48,908 nt of DNA from Pasteurellaceae bacterium (lineage in GTDB: Bacteria; Pseudomonadota; Gammaproteobacteria; Enterobacterales; Pasteurellaceae): positions 1 through 48,908 of the forward strand of contig JAUNAB010000015.1 of the NCBI GenBank assembly GCA_030527795.1, given 5' to 3'. Under the pieces are notes generated by a model, which was not told the origin of the DNA, made no database searches, and was given only the letters and a program-made list of their open reading frames with translations. Below, piece after piece: positions 39,160 to 48,646 of the stretch. Numbering within the stretch: the stretch's first letter is position 1; the number at the start of each line of letters is the position of its first letter. The position numbers were made by a program, and so were the translations under genes.

Positions 39160-41340
39160 TTAGTACTTTTCTAGTTTGCTTAAATGGGCGATTAGCCATT
39201 TAATGCCTTGACCTTGGAAAGCGATTTGTAATCTTGTGTTATTGTCTGAACCTTCAATATTGATAATCGTCCCGCTGCCGAATTTAGGGTGCGTGACTTT
39301 TTGTCCCATTTTCCATTCGGCACTGCCTTCTGAAATTGGTTTCTTGTTGACCGCGGTTTGATTATAAGCACGGGTTACAGTGCCACGCAAACGCACATCT
39401 TGAATGCATTCCGTTGGCAATTCATTAATAAATCTTGATGCAATATGGCGTTCTTCTTTCGCATATAATCGGCGGCTTTCCGCGTAGCATATCGTCAATT
39501 TGACCTTCGCACGCGTAATTCCCACGTAAGCCAAACGGCGTTCTTCTTCTAAACGTCCAGGTTCTTCTAACGACCTAAAACTTGGGAAAATGCCTTCTTC
39601 CACACCCACCATAAACACCCGCGGAAATTCCAAACCTTTGGCGGAATGAAGCGTCATCATTTGCACACAGGCTTGATGTGGCGAGGCTTGCTCTTCGCCC
39701 GCTTCTAAAGAGGCGTGGGTTAGAAATGCGGTAAGCTCACTCATTTCAGCAACATCATCGGGCTTAATAAATTCCCTTGCCGCACTGACTAACTCTTCCA
39801 AGTTTTCAATTCGCACTTCGCCTTTCTCACCTTTTTCTTCTTGATACATTTTGTACAAGCCAGAATGTTTGATCACATAATCCGCTTGTTGAAATAATGG
39901 CATTTCGGCACTGTTTTGTGCAATGCTATTGATTAATTCACAAAAGCGTAGCAAGGCTGTCGCTGAACGACCAGCAAAATAATTCTCGTTAATTGCCACT
40001 TGAATAGCTTGCCATAAGGTAATTTGGCGTTCTCGTGCTAGCTGACGTAGCTGTTCTAAGGTTCGCTCACCAATGCCACGTGTTGGCGTGTTAATCACCC
40101 GTTCAAATGCCGCGTCATCTTGACGATTATCAATTAAACGCAAATAGGCTAACGCATCTTTAATTTCTTGCCGTTCAAAAAAGCGCATACCACCATAAAT
40201 CCGATAAGGAATTTGACCGCGGATCAGGGCTTCTTCTAATACACGAGATTGGCTATTGCTACGATATAGCACGGCACAATCATCGATCTTACCACCATCT
40301 TCTATCCAAATTTTGATCTGCGATGCTACAAACATCGCTTCATCAATTTCATTAAACGCCGCATAAATGCCGACAGGTTCGCCCTTTTCCCCAGACGTCC
40401 ACAAGTTTTTACCTAAACGGTTGCTATTATTGGCAATAAGCTGATTTGCAGCATTAAGAATATTGGCAGTAGAACGATAATTTTGTTCTAAGCGGATCGT
40501 TTTAGCCCCGTGAAAGTCCTGTAAAAAGCGTTGAATATTCTCAATTTTCGCACCACGCCAGCCATAAATAGATTGATCATCATCGCCAACGATCATCACC
40601 TTACCTGTTTCACCTGCTAATAATTTGATCCACGCATATTGAATTTTATTGGTATCTTGAAACTCGTCCACTAAGATATTTTGAAAACGCTGTTGATAGT
40701 GATGTAAAATCACAGGCTTTTGCAAAAACAGTTCATAAGCGCGCAATAAGATTTCCGCAAAATCCACTAACCCTGCACGATCACAAGCATCTTGATAAAT
40801 TTGATAAATGCGAATCCATTCTCGCTCTTGTTTGTCATTATTATCTTCTATTTGGTGCGGACGTAAACCCTCATCTTTATGATGATTGATGTACCAACAG
40901 GCTTGCTTAGGAGGAAAGTTTTTTTCATCATATTGGTGTGCTTTCATTAAGCGTTTAATAAGACGAAGCTGATCTTCACTATCTAAAATCTGGAAATTTT
41001 GCGGTAAGTTCGCATCGTGATAGTGAGATCTTAATAAACGGTGTGCGATACTATGAAATGTACCAACCCACATTCCAAATAAACGCTGAGAAGAATATTG
41101 TGCGAGAGTATATTCAATACGATGACGCATTTCTGCCGCGGCTTTATTCGTAAAGGTAACCGCCATAATGGAACCCTCGGATTGCTGTTCCACCGCAATT
41201 AACCAAGCTACTCGGTGAGTTAATACACGTGTTTTGCCGCTTCCTGCGCCTGCCAAAACTAAATAATTGCCCAATGGGGCGGCAACGGCTTCGCGTTGTT
41301 TCTCATTTAAACCATCAAGTAACTCTGAAATATCCGTCAT
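39160..41340 (-). CDS. uvrD: DNA helicase II
   Basis: Superfamily 1A 3'-5' helicase of mismatch and nucleotide-excision repair. 726 residues, as in the family. Walker A LAGAGSGKTRVLTHR lies near 30, DEFQDTN near 223, GDDDQSIYGWRGA near 250, LEQNYRST near 285 and TLHSAKGLEFPRVF near 565. The C-terminal Tudor-like domain (GQKVTHPKFGSGTI) is present. Repeat cores fall at 39351 (NQTAVNKKP) and 40217 (ALIRGQIPY). No LexA box was searched with confidence. Confidence 0.98.
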   Translation of the reverse strand: MTDISELLDGLNEKQREAVAAPLGNYLVLAGAGSGKTRVLTHRVAWLIAVEQQSEGSIMAVTFTNKAAAEMRHRIEYTLAQYSSQRLFGMWVGTFHSIAHRLLRSHYHDANLPQNFQILDSEDQLRLIKRLMKAHQYDEKNFPPKQACWYINHHKDEGLRPHQIEDNNDKQEREWIRIYQIYQDACDRAGLVDFAEILLRAYELFLQKPVILHHYQQRFQNILVDEFQDTNKIQYAWIKLLAGETGKVMIVGDDDQSIYGWRGAKIENIQRFLQDFHGAKTIRLEQNYRSTANILNAANQLIANNSNRLGKNLWTSGEKGEPVGIYAAFNEIDEAMFVASQIKIWIEDGGKIDDCAVLYRSNSQSRVLEEALIRGQIPYRIYGGMRFFERQEIKDALAYLRLIDNRQDDAAFERVINTPTRGIGERTLEQLRQLARERQITLWQAIQVAINENYFAGRSATALLRFCELINSIAQNSAEMPLFQQADYVIKHSGLYKMYQEEKGEKGEVRIENLEELVSAAREFIKPDDVAEMSELTAFLTHASLEAGEEQASPHQACVQMMTLHSAKGLEFPRVFMVGVEEGIFPSFRSLEEPGRLEEERRLAYVGITRAKVKLTICYAESRRLYAKEERHIASRFINELPTECIQDVRLRGTVTRAYNQTAVNKKPISEGSAEWKMGQKVTHPKFGSGTIINIEGSDNNTRLQIAFQGQGIKWLIAHLSKLEKY

Positions 41341-41416
41341 AATTTGCTCTTTGCCTGTGTGTTTTTACAGGATTATAAATTTTTTTCGTGCCAAAAACAA
41401 GTTGTCCAACGATGGC

Positions 41417-41684
41417 TCAAACGGCATAAAAAAAGATCTCAGGCAAAATCACTAAATAAAATAATGCACTAATTATCACGACAAAATGAAACTGCCAATG
41501 CTTTGTTTTATGATGAAATTGACGCATTGCATTATACATACCTAAAAAACCACCCGCTAAGGACAATAAAAAGAAAGTACGTTCCGCAATACGCCACTGC
41601 TGTTTTATGGCACGTTGTTTATCTTGATAAATAAAGTAATAGGCTAACCCGTTGATTAAAATAACTTAAAATCCAAATTATCAT
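41417..41684 (-). pseudogene. DUF1294 small membrane protein gene, frameshifted
   Basis: The minus strand has ATGATAATTTGGATTTTA (from 41684), then the frame must shift by one base. After the shift it reads VILINGLAYYFIYQDKQRA then KQQWRIAERTFFLLSLAGGF and ends EIFFYAV with a stop at 41417-41419. YxxDK, WRIxExTxxLLxxxGG and the following Gly-Met-x-x-x-R-x-x-HHKTKH pattern are those of DUF1294. Removing one A near 41666 would give an 88-residue protein. It lies between uvrD and glyA, and is not an intact open frame here. Confidence 0.8.
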
Positions 41685-41700
41685 TTTCTTATTCCAATAA

Positions 41701-41725
41701 AAAAGCGGTGCTTAACACCGCTTTT
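41701..41725 (-). terminator. Terminator of glyA
   Basis: AAAAGCGGTG (41701-41710) and CACCGCTTTT (41716-41725) form a 10-bp stem with a five-base loop; T's follow on the minus strand. Confidence 0.92.
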
Positions 41726-41740
41726 CGTTACCATAAATGA

Positions 41741-43003
41741 TTAAGGGTAAACAGGTAAACGTGAACAAATTTCTAGTACTTTCACTTTTGTTTCAGCGAT
41801 AACTTGTGCTTCGTTTTCCTTACCAATGCTATCCAATACATCACACATCCAGCCTGCAAGTTGTTTAACATTTTGTTCAGTAAAACCGCGACGTGTAACA
41901 GAAGGTGTTCCTACACGGATACCCGAAGTAATAAATGGTTTTTGTGGATCATTTGGCACTGCATTTTTATTAACCGTGATATTCGCTTTACCTAATGCTG
42001 CGTCAGCCGCTTTCCCTGTTAAACCGTGACTTACTAAATCAACAAGGAATAAATGGTTTTCAGTGCCATTTGACACAACGTTATAACCGCGTTGTTTGAA
42101 CACTTCCACCATCGCTTTCGCATTTTTTACTACGTTTGCTTGATAAACTTTATATTCAGGCTCTAACGCTTCTTTAAAGCATACCGCTTTTGCGGCAATT
42201 ACGTGAACTAATGGGCCACCTTGACCAGCAGGGAACACCGCACTTTGTAATTTTTTGTATAGTTCTTCATCTTTCGCATTAGAAAGAATTAAACCACCAC
42301 GCGGACCACCAAGGGTTTTGTGAGTCGTTGTCGTCACAATATGGGCGTGCGCTAATGGGCTTGGATAAACACCTGCTGCGATTAAGCCTGCAACGTGAGC
42401 CATATCAACAAATAAATAAGCTCCTACTTCATCTGCAATTTTACGCAATTCCGCCCAATCAACAATTTGAGAGTAAGCAGAAAAACCACCAACGATCATT
42501 TTTGGTTTAACCTCGTGTGCTTGTTTACGTAAAGCAGCATAATCAATAAAACCTTCGGCAGTAATACCATATTGCTCAGCATGATAAATTTTACCAGAAA
42601 AACTTACTGATGCCCCGTGAGTTAAATGCCCACCGTGTGCTAAGCTCATTCCTAAAATGGTATCTCCTGGTTGCAATAACGCCATATACACCGCAGCATT
42701 GGCTTGAGAACCTGAATGTGGTTGTACATTAACATAGTCCGCACCAAATAATTCTTTCGCACGATCGATCGCTAGTTGTTCAACAATATCCGCATACTCA
42801 CAACCACCATAATAACGTTTACCTGGATAGCCTTCAGCATATTTATTGGTAAATTGTGAACCCTGTGCTTGCATTACGCGTGGGCTTGCGTAGTTTTCTG
42901 ATGCAATAAGTTCAATATGTTCTTCCTGACGGCGATTTTCATCTTGAATCGCTTGCCATAATACGGGATCGTAATCTGCGATAGTCATATTTTTTGTAAA
43001 CAT
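41741..43003 (-). CDS. glyA: Serine hydroxymethyltransferase
   Basis: PLP enzyme that interconverts serine and glycine and supplies one-carbon units for purines and others. 420 residues. The PLP lysine lies in [15 protein letters not shown] near 229; [32 protein letters not shown] lies N-terminal, shown here only as separate parts: [10 protein letters not shown] and [13 protein letters not shown]. It is downstream of purD on the same strand with a 129-base gap. One sequence in it, ACCGCACTT at 42237, matches the standard Haemophilus USS. Confidence 0.98.
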   Translation of the reverse strand: MFTKNMTIADYDPVLWQAIQDENRRQEEHIELIASENYASPRVMQAQGSQFTNKYAEGYPGKRYYGGCEYADIVEQLAIDRAKELFGADYVNVQPHSGSQANAAVYMALLQPGDTILGMSLAHGGHLTHGASVSFSGKIYHAEQYGITAEGFIDYAALRKQAHEVKPKMIVGGFSAYSQIVDWAELRKIADEVGAYLFVDMAHVAGLIAAGVYPSPLAHAHIVTTTTHKTLGGPRGGLILSNAKDEELYKKLQSAVFPAGQGGPLVHVIAAKAVCFKEALEPEYKVYQANVVKNAKAMVEVFKQRGYNVVSNGTENHLFLVDLVSHGLTGKAADAALGKANITVNKNAVPNDPQKPFITSGIRVGTPSVTRRGFTEQNVKQLAGWMCDVLDSIGKENEAQVIAETKVKVLEICSRLPVYP

Positions 43004-43132
43004 TGTATATTCCTCTGAGTTAATTGGTTATGTTGGCAGTAGTTTACCTTGTTATTGCCGAAAACTTAATTAAAATCTTATTCTTTTATTTCATCAAGAA
43101 GTTGAATAAAATTCATCATTCTTACGTTTTTA

Positions 43133-44419
43133 TCACGATTTCTCACGAGCAATCGCACGATAGCCGATATCTCGGCGATAAAATCGCCCTTGCCATTGAA
43201 TTTGTTCGGCTAATTTTAACGCACGTTGCTGAGCATCAAAGACCGTATCGCCTAATGCGGTTACGCAAAGCACACGTCCACCATTCGTTACTAATTTGTT
43301 ATTCTGTTCTGCAACGCCTGCCAAAAAAACTTTCACATTTTTGACCGCGGTATCAGGTAAACCTATGATTTCATCGCCTTTGCGATAGTCATTTGGATAA
43401 CCTTCGGCAGCCAGTACAATGCCTAATGCTACTTGTTCACACCATTTTGACTGAATTTGATTTAACTGCCCTTCACAAGCCTTTAAGCAAAGTTCCACTA
43501 AGTCAGACTGCAATCGCATCATAATCGGTTGCGTTTCAGGATCACCAAAACGGCAATTAAATTCAATCACCTTAGGTTCGCCATTTGGCATAATCATTAA
43601 ACCTGCATACAAAAACCCTGCATAAACATTACCTTCTGCAGCCATTCCCTTTACGGTTGGGTAAATAATTTTTTCCATTACACGTTGATGAATTTCAGGC
43701 GTAACTACAGGAGCAGGCGAATAAGCCCCCATACCCCCTGTATTCAGACCTATATCTTGCTCGCCAACTCGCTTATGATCTTGGCTCGTTGCCATCGGTT
43801 CCACATTTTCGCCATCAACCATTACGATAAAACTGGCTTCTTCGCCATCTAAAAATTCTTCAATAACGACACGATGTCCAGCCTGACCAAATGCATTACC
43901 TGCTAACATATCCTTGACCGCATTTTCTGCTTCAAGCTCACTCATCGCCACAATCACGCCTTTGCCCGCGGCAAGCCCATCGGCTTTAATTACAATAGGT
44001 GCACCTTTTTGACGAATATATGCTAATGCAGGTTCAATTTCAGTGAAATTTTGATATTCCGCGGTCGGAATCTGATGACGTGCTAAAAAATCTTTAGTAA
44101 AGGCTTTTGAACCTTCTAACTGTGCTGCGGCTTGAGTTGGTCCAAAAATGGTTAATCCTTGCGCACGAAAGGCATCCACAACCCCTAGCACTAACGGAGC
44201 TTCAGGTCCAACAATCGTCAAACCAATATCATTATTTTTAGCAAAATCCACCAAAGCATTAATTTCCGTTGCGTCAATTGGCACATTTTCTACCTTAGGT
44301 TCTAACTGCGTTCCCGCATTACCTGGTGCAACAAAAACTTTATCCGCTAAAGGTGATTGTGCGACTTTCCAAGCGAGTGCGTGTTCACGCCCACCATTGC
44401 CAATAATCAAAATATTCAT
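43133..44419 (-). CDS. purD: Phosphoribosylamine-glycine ligase (GAR synthetase)
   Basis: ATP-grasp enzyme that joins phosphoribosylamine and glycine in purine synthesis. 428 residues. N-terminal MNILIIGNGGREHALAWKVA and the ATP-grasp segments (VIKADGLAAGKGVIVA; VIEFNCRFGDPETQ) are intact. It follows purH by 15 bases, so purHD are one operon. A canonical repeat at 43345 encodes DTAVKNVK; another core at 44059 reads PTAEYQ. Confidence 0.98.
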   Translation of the reverse strand: MNILIIGNGGREHALAWKVAQSPLADKVFVAPGNAGTQLEPKVENVPIDATEINALVDFAKNNDIGLTIVGPEAPLVLGVVDAFRAQGLTIFGPTQAAAQLEGSKAFTKDFLARHQIPTAEYQNFTEIEPALAYIRQKGAPIVIKADGLAAGKGVIVAMSELEAENAVKDMLAGNAFGQAGHRVVIEEFLDGEEASFIVMVDGENVEPMATSQDHKRVGEQDIGLNTGGMGAYSPAPVVTPEIHQRVMEKIIYPTVKGMAAEGNVYAGFLYAGLMIMPNGEPKVIEFNCRFGDPETQPIMMRLQSDLVELCLKACEGQLNQIQSKWCEQVALGIVLAAEGYPNDYRKGDEIIGLPDTAVKNVKVFLAGVAEQNNKLVTNGGRVLCVTALGDTVFDAQQRALKLAEQIQWQGRFYRRDIGYRAIAREKS

Positions 44420-44434
44420 AACTATCCCTTTATT

Positions 44435-46036
44435 TTAATGTCTAAAATGACGCATTTTGGTTAATACCATTACCATATTATGCTCATCAGCCGCATCAAT
44501 CACTTCTTGATCACGCATTGAACCACCTGGGTGAATAACACATTCAATCCCCACTTTTGCTGCGGAATCAATACCATCACGGAATGGGAAAAAGGCATCA
44601 GATGCCATCACGCACCCTTTCACATCCAATCCTTCATCTTGTGCTTTGATACCCGCAATTTTCGCTGAATAAACGCGACTCATTTGCCCTGCACCAATGC
44701 CAATGGTTTGTTTGTGTTTGGTATAAACGATCGCATTTGATTTTACAAATTTTGCGACTTTCCAACAGAATAAAAGCTCTTCTAATTCAGCCTGTGTTGG
44801 TTTACGTTTACTCACCACTTCTAAATCGTCTAAGCCAACCATTGATAAATCAGCTTCTTGCACCAATAAACCACCATTAACCCGTTTAAAATCAAACCGC
44901 GGTCGATTTTCGCTCCATTTTCCACAAGCTAACACTCGCACATTTTTCTTAGTTTTTAACAACGCACAGGCTTGTTCAGCAACGCTTGGTGCGATAATAA
45001 CTTCTACAAATTGACGTTCAATAATGGCTTGTGCGGTTTCAGCATCTAATTCACGGTTAAAGGCAATAATCCCACCAAATGCGGAAGTCGGATCCGTTTG
45101 GTAAGCACGATCATAAGCCTGTAAAATATTCTCGCCAAGTGCCACACCGCAAGGATTGGCGTGTTTTACAATCACACAAGCAGGCTCAGCAAAGGACTTA
45201 ACGCATTCCAATGCGGCATCCGTATCGGCAATATTATTATAAGATAAAGCTTTACCTTGTAATTGCTGAACAGTTGCTACCGATGCTTCTTTTACACCTG
45301 GTTCAACATAAAATGCGGCTTTTTGATGCCCATTTTCGCCATAACGCATTGTTTGCTTGCGGATAAAATTCAAATTTAACGTCCGCGGGAATTGTCCACA
45401 TACTGCTTTTTGATCTTCTTCATCTGCTCGGAAATAAGGTTTAACTAATTGACCAAAATAATTGGCAATCATACTGTCGTATTGTGCGGTATGCTCAAAA
45501 GCTTTGATGGCTAAATCAAAACGTGTCGCTAAAGTTAAGCTATTATGATGTTGATCCATTTCTTGCAAAATGGCATTAAAATCTGCGTTATTGACTACAA
45601 TCGCAACATCTTTATGATTTTTCGCCGCAGAACGCACCATTGTAGGTCCACCAATATCAATATTTTCTACCGCATCTTCCAAACGACAATCAGGCTTTGC
45701 CACAGTTTGTTCAAAAGGGTATAAATTGACCACGACCATATCAATTGGCTCAATACAATGCTGTTGCATTATTGCATCATCTGTACCACGCCGTCCCAAA
45801 ATCCCACCATGGACTTTCGGATGAAGAGTTTTTACCCGCCCATCCATCATCTCAGGAAACCCCGTATAATCTGACACTTCAATAACAGAAATATGGTGCT
45901 GTTCTAATAACTTCGCGGTTCCCCCTGTTGAAAGTAATTTAACACCACGAGCCACAAGCCCTTGTGCAAATTCCACAATGCCCGTTTTATCAGAAACACT
46001 CAATAAGGCTTGACGAATAGGACGATCTACTTGCAT
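44435..46036 (-). CDS. purH: Bifunctional AICAR transformylase / IMP cyclohydrolase
   Basis: Catalyses the last two steps of IMP synthesis. Start is the ATG at 46036 ([20 protein letters not shown]) after AGGAAAA, 533 residues; a longer frame to 46084 runs through the promoter. The cyclohydrolase (MGS-like) domain occupies about 1-195 and the transformylase the rest, with [11 protein letters not shown] and the C-terminal [15 protein letters not shown]. Regulated by the PurR box upstream. Confidence 0.97.
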   Translation of the reverse strand: MQVDRPIRQALLSVSDKTGIVEFAQGLVARGVKLLSTGGTAKLLEQHHISVIEVSDYTGFPEMMDGRVKTLHPKVHGGILGRRGTDDAIMQQHCIEPIDMVVVNLYPFEQTVAKPDCRLEDAVENIDIGGPTMVRSAAKNHKDVAIVVNNADFNAILQEMDQHHNSLTLATRFDLAIKAFEHTAQYDSMIANYFGQLVKPYFRADEEDQKAVCGQFPRTLNLNFIRKQTMRYGENGHQKAAFYVEPGVKEASVATVQQLQGKALSYNNIADTDAALECVKSFAEPACVIVKHANPCGVALGENILQAYDRAYQTDPTSAFGGIIAFNRELDAETAQAIIERQFVEVIIAPSVAEQACALLKTKKNVRVLACGKWSENRPRFDFKRVNGGLLVQEADLSMVGLDDLEVVSKRKPTQAELEELLFCWKVAKFVKSNAIVYTKHKQTIGIGAGQMSRVYSAKIAGIKAQDEGLDVKGCVMASDAFFPFRDGIDSAAKVGIECVIHPGGSMRDQEVIDAADEHNMVMVLTKMRHFRH

Positions 46037-46072
46037 TGATATTTTCCTTTTATAAGCAATAAAAACCCAAAT

Positions 46073-46094
46073 ATTATAACGCAAACGATTGCGT
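46073..46094 (-). promoter_or_regulatory. purH promoter with PurR operator
   Basis: ACGCAAACGATTGCGT at 46079-46094 matches the PurR consensus ACGCAAACGTTTGCGT at 15 of 16 positions. A TATAAT -10 lies directly next to it on the minus strand (46078 to 46073), about 37 bases above the purH ATG, so bound PurR would block RNA polymerase. Confidence 0.88.
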
Positions 46095-46185
46095 ATTGTT
46101 AGACAAAAATCACAAAAATAAGACTAAAATTTGTGATTCTAAGACTAAAAATTACCCAATACCCCACAATAAAAAACGTCTTAAA

Positions 46186-46230
46186 TTTTGACCGCGGTTT
46201 TTGCTTAATTCCCCAAAACCGCGGTCAAAA
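46186..46230 (-). terminator. Inverted pair of ACCGCGGT repeats beyond the DppA/HbpA-type gene
   Basis: TTTTGACCGCGGTTTT (46186-46201) and AAAACCGCGGTCAAAA (46215-46230) are perfect complements with a 13-base loop. This pair points outward, the opposite of the uvrD and aspS pairs. It lies 29 bases below the stop of the 46259 gene and above the purH promoter. Confidence 0.75.
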
Positions 46231-46258
46231 ATCTTGACGTTTTATGATAACACAAACA

Positions 46259-47854
46259 TTAATCGCTTAATTTTGTGCCATAAAGATAAGTATAACCAAA
46301 TGGGCTTTGCTTATAATCTTGCACGCGCAAGCTCACTGGTGCAAAGTTAATCGAATGTGCCACATTAATCCAAGGTGCTTCATCGTGCAAGATCACTTGT
46401 GCTTGTTGATACAATTTCGCACGTTCAGCGTTATCTGATAATGACACGGCTTTATTCAGCAGCGCATCCAAATCAGCATTTTTAAAGCGAGCATAATTGC
46501 TATTGCCAACATTAGATGAACTAAATAATGGCGATAAGAAATTATCAGGATCCCCATTATCCCCCGACCAACCATAGGTTCCCGCGGTCAATTCACCTGC
46601 TTTAGTGCGTTTAATATAATCGCCCCATTCATAGCTCACTAATTTCGCTTTCACGCCTACTTTTTCCCAATCACGTTGAATAATCTCAGACATCCGACGT
46701 GGGTTAGGGTTTGACGCACGCACCACAGGTTGCACCCAAAGTTCAGTTTCAAAACCATTTGGATAACCCGCTTCAGCTAATAATTGCTTCGCTTTCTCAG
46801 GGTTATATTCAAAATCAGTAATCGCATTATTGTAGCCTAAAATAGTTGGTGGTAACGGATTTTTCGCCGCTATACCACCGCCTTGATAAACAATATCAAT
46901 AATCCCTTTTTTATCCACTGCATAATTCAACGCTTGACGGACTTTTGGATTATCAAACGGGGCTTTCTCAGTGTTAAATGCCACATAAGCAATATTTAAA
47001 CCTGATTTGGATAACAATTTCACCTTAGGATCTGTTTTCATTTTTTGAATATCGGTCGCATTTGGGAAATCCATTAAATCACAAGTTCCCGCTTGCAATT
47101 TGGCGTAACGAACACTTGCATCAGGCACAATCTCAAAAATCAAACGATCAAAATCCGCTTTACCTTTCCAATAATCTTTATTCGCCGTATAACGACTACG
47201 TTGATCAAGCTGATAACCAGCAAAAACAAATGGCCCAGTTCCAATCGGCTGCGTATCAATGGTTTCAGGTTTGCCCGCTTTCAACATATTTTCAGCATAT
47301 TCCGCAGAGTAAATAGAAATAAAATCCATTCCTAGACTCGCCAAAAATGTGGCATCGGGTTTATTCAACGTAATCTTAACCGTATTATCATCCACTTTTT
47401 CCACCGATTTTAACAAATCAGGAAATTTCATTGCATTAAAGTAAGGATAAGTTGCATTTGATACCTTATGATAAGGATGATTTGGATCAAGCTGACGTTG
47501 GAATGAAAAAACTACATCGTCCGCATTAAAATCACGACTTGGCGTAAAATACTGATTTGAATGGAATTTCACACCTTGGCGTAAATGAAAAGTATATTCT
47601 AACCCATCAGGGCTAACTTCCCATTTTTCTGCCAACGCAGGTTCAATCTCAGTGGAACCCCGTTTAAATTCAACCAAACGGTTATAAATCTGTTGCGAAC
47701 TCGCATTATATGAAATCCCGTCCATCACCAAGGCAGGGCTAAACCCTGTAGGCGAACGGCTAACACAGTTAATAAAAGTTTTCTCTTTCGCCTGCACCAC
47801 GCCACTAACTAACAATGCCGTAGCCAAAATAGAAACTTGAGTCGTTAATTTCAT
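46259..47854 (-). CDS. Peptide/haem ABC transporter substrate-binding protein (DppA/HbpA-like, family 5)
   Basis: Solute-binding protein family 5, 531 residues from the ATG at 47854, which follows GGAGG. Signal peptide cleaves near VQA (22). There is no lipobox, although the H. influenzae haem-binding HbpA is a lipoprotein as I recall it. Family hallmarks: SPTGFSPALVMDGISYNASS, LAEKWEVSPDGLEYTFHLR, PIGTGPFVF and GWSGDNGDPDNFLSPL. The gene stands alone; no permease is next to it. Substrates may be dipeptides, haem or glutathione. A repeat core at 46582 reads ELTAGTYG. Confidence 0.85.
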   Translation of the reverse strand: MKLTTQVSILATALLVSGVVQAKEKTFINCVSRSPTGFSPALVMDGISYNASSQQIYNRLVEFKRGSTEIEPALAEKWEVSPDGLEYTFHLRQGVKFHSNQYFTPSRDFNADDVVFSFQRQLDPNHPYHKVSNATYPYFNAMKFPDLLKSVEKVDDNTVKITLNKPDATFLASLGMDFISIYSAEYAENMLKAGKPETIDTQPIGTGPFVFAGYQLDQRSRYTANKDYWKGKADFDRLIFEIVPDASVRYAKLQAGTCDLMDFPNATDIQKMKTDPKVKLLSKSGLNIAYVAFNTEKAPFDNPKVRQALNYAVDKKGIIDIVYQGGGIAAKNPLPPTILGYNNAITDFEYNPEKAKQLLAEAGYPNGFETELWVQPVVRASNPNPRRMSEIIQRDWEKVGVKAKLVSYEWGDYIKRTKAGELTAGTYGWSGDNGDPDNFLSPLFSSSNVGNSNYARFKNADLDALLNKAVSLSDNAERAKLYQQAQVILHDEAPWINVAHSINFAPVSLRVQDYKQSPFGYTYLYGTKLSD

Positions 47855-47996
47855 AAAATCCTCCAATAAACAAGAGTGTAAAGTCCTGCCAAGCTTACTT
47901 GCTTTTCTTATAAGAGTAAATAACAAAAATATGTAACTTATAACAAAATATCATAAGTAAAATTTACGCTATACAAAAAAACAAACGAATTTTTAA

Positions 47997-48241
47997 CCGC
48001 GGTTTATGGATTTTTACGAATTTTTATTAGATTAAATTCGTTATCAAATTATAAAACCGCGGTCAGAAAAACACTTGAATTTGATGACTTTTCTGATATG
48101 TTAGCAGAAATTTTTGCTAACTATGATTCTTATGTAGGGCAATTACCAAAATGGTATGATGATTTAAGTAATGCGTCTCAGAAAAATAAGAGTCAACAGT
48201 TTTTGGCTGACAGAACAACAGAAATAGCTATTCCTGTAATT
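47997..48241 (+). other. Open frame without a start of its own upstream of the lipoprotein; likely gene remnant
   Basis: The frame that runs into the lipoprotein gene is open from at least 47999 and reads, in part, FLRIFIRLNSLSNYKTAVRK, TLEFDDFSDMLAEIFANYDS and YVGQLPKWYDDLSNASQK. The sequence looks coding but has no strong ribosome site or signal. ATG at 48098 is the only ATG before 48242. I read it as the 3' part of a lost gene, or an N-terminal extension. Two repeat copies lie within or beside it (47997 and 48057). Confidence 0.45.
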
Positions 48242-48646
48242 ATGAAAAACACATTAATAATTGGTTTTGTGTTTTTATTAAGCGGTTGTATATATTCTTT
48301 TGAAGATGAATGTTTAAAACCCATTATTCAAGTCGTCTCTAGTGGCTGTTATCAAAATAGAGGAAAAGATTTCCCATATGTTGCTCATTTTCAAAAGAAA
48401 GATCAGATTGGAAAAACAGATACTAATACTCGTTGGAATGATGTTCAATCCTGCGGCGGGATTAATATTTCTCGCGCTAGTAACGAATTCCACCTAAAAA
48501 ACGAAAGGATGAAAAATGGTGCGATTAACTCAGTAGTGTTTGATAAGTTTGAAGCTTGTATGTTAGAAAAAGACTATGTTCATTTTCCTCCCGCTGATTG
48601 TGGAACTCAAGATCCGAAATGGAATGAAGGTAAATGTAATTTATAA
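48242..48646 (+). CDS. Small cysteine-rich lipoprotein, function unknown
   Basis: 134 residues from ATG 48242. The leader MKNTLIIGFVFLLSGC has the lipidated cysteine at residue 16. The mature protein is charged and has several cysteines, with RWNDVQSCGG, FEACMLEKDYVHF and a terminal CGTQDPKWNEGKCNL. This cysteine pattern resembles small lipoproteins found beside toxin or adhesin genes in Neisseria and Haemophilus, from memory. The start has no good ribosome site; a longer start at 48098 is possible but would destroy the leader. No terminator is evident. Confidence 0.65.
   Translation: MKNTLIIGFVFLLSGCIYSFEDECLKPIIQVVSSGCYQNRGKDFPYVAHFQKKDQIGKTDTNTRWNDVQSCGGINISRASNEFHLKNERMKNGAINSVVFDKFEACMLEKDYVHFPPADCGTQDPKWNEGKCNL

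Noticed and set aside
42237-42245. Hin-type uptake core ACCGCACTT in glyA
   Set aside because: A single copy without the A-rich flank, as expected by chance. It does not support the Hin dialect in this genome.
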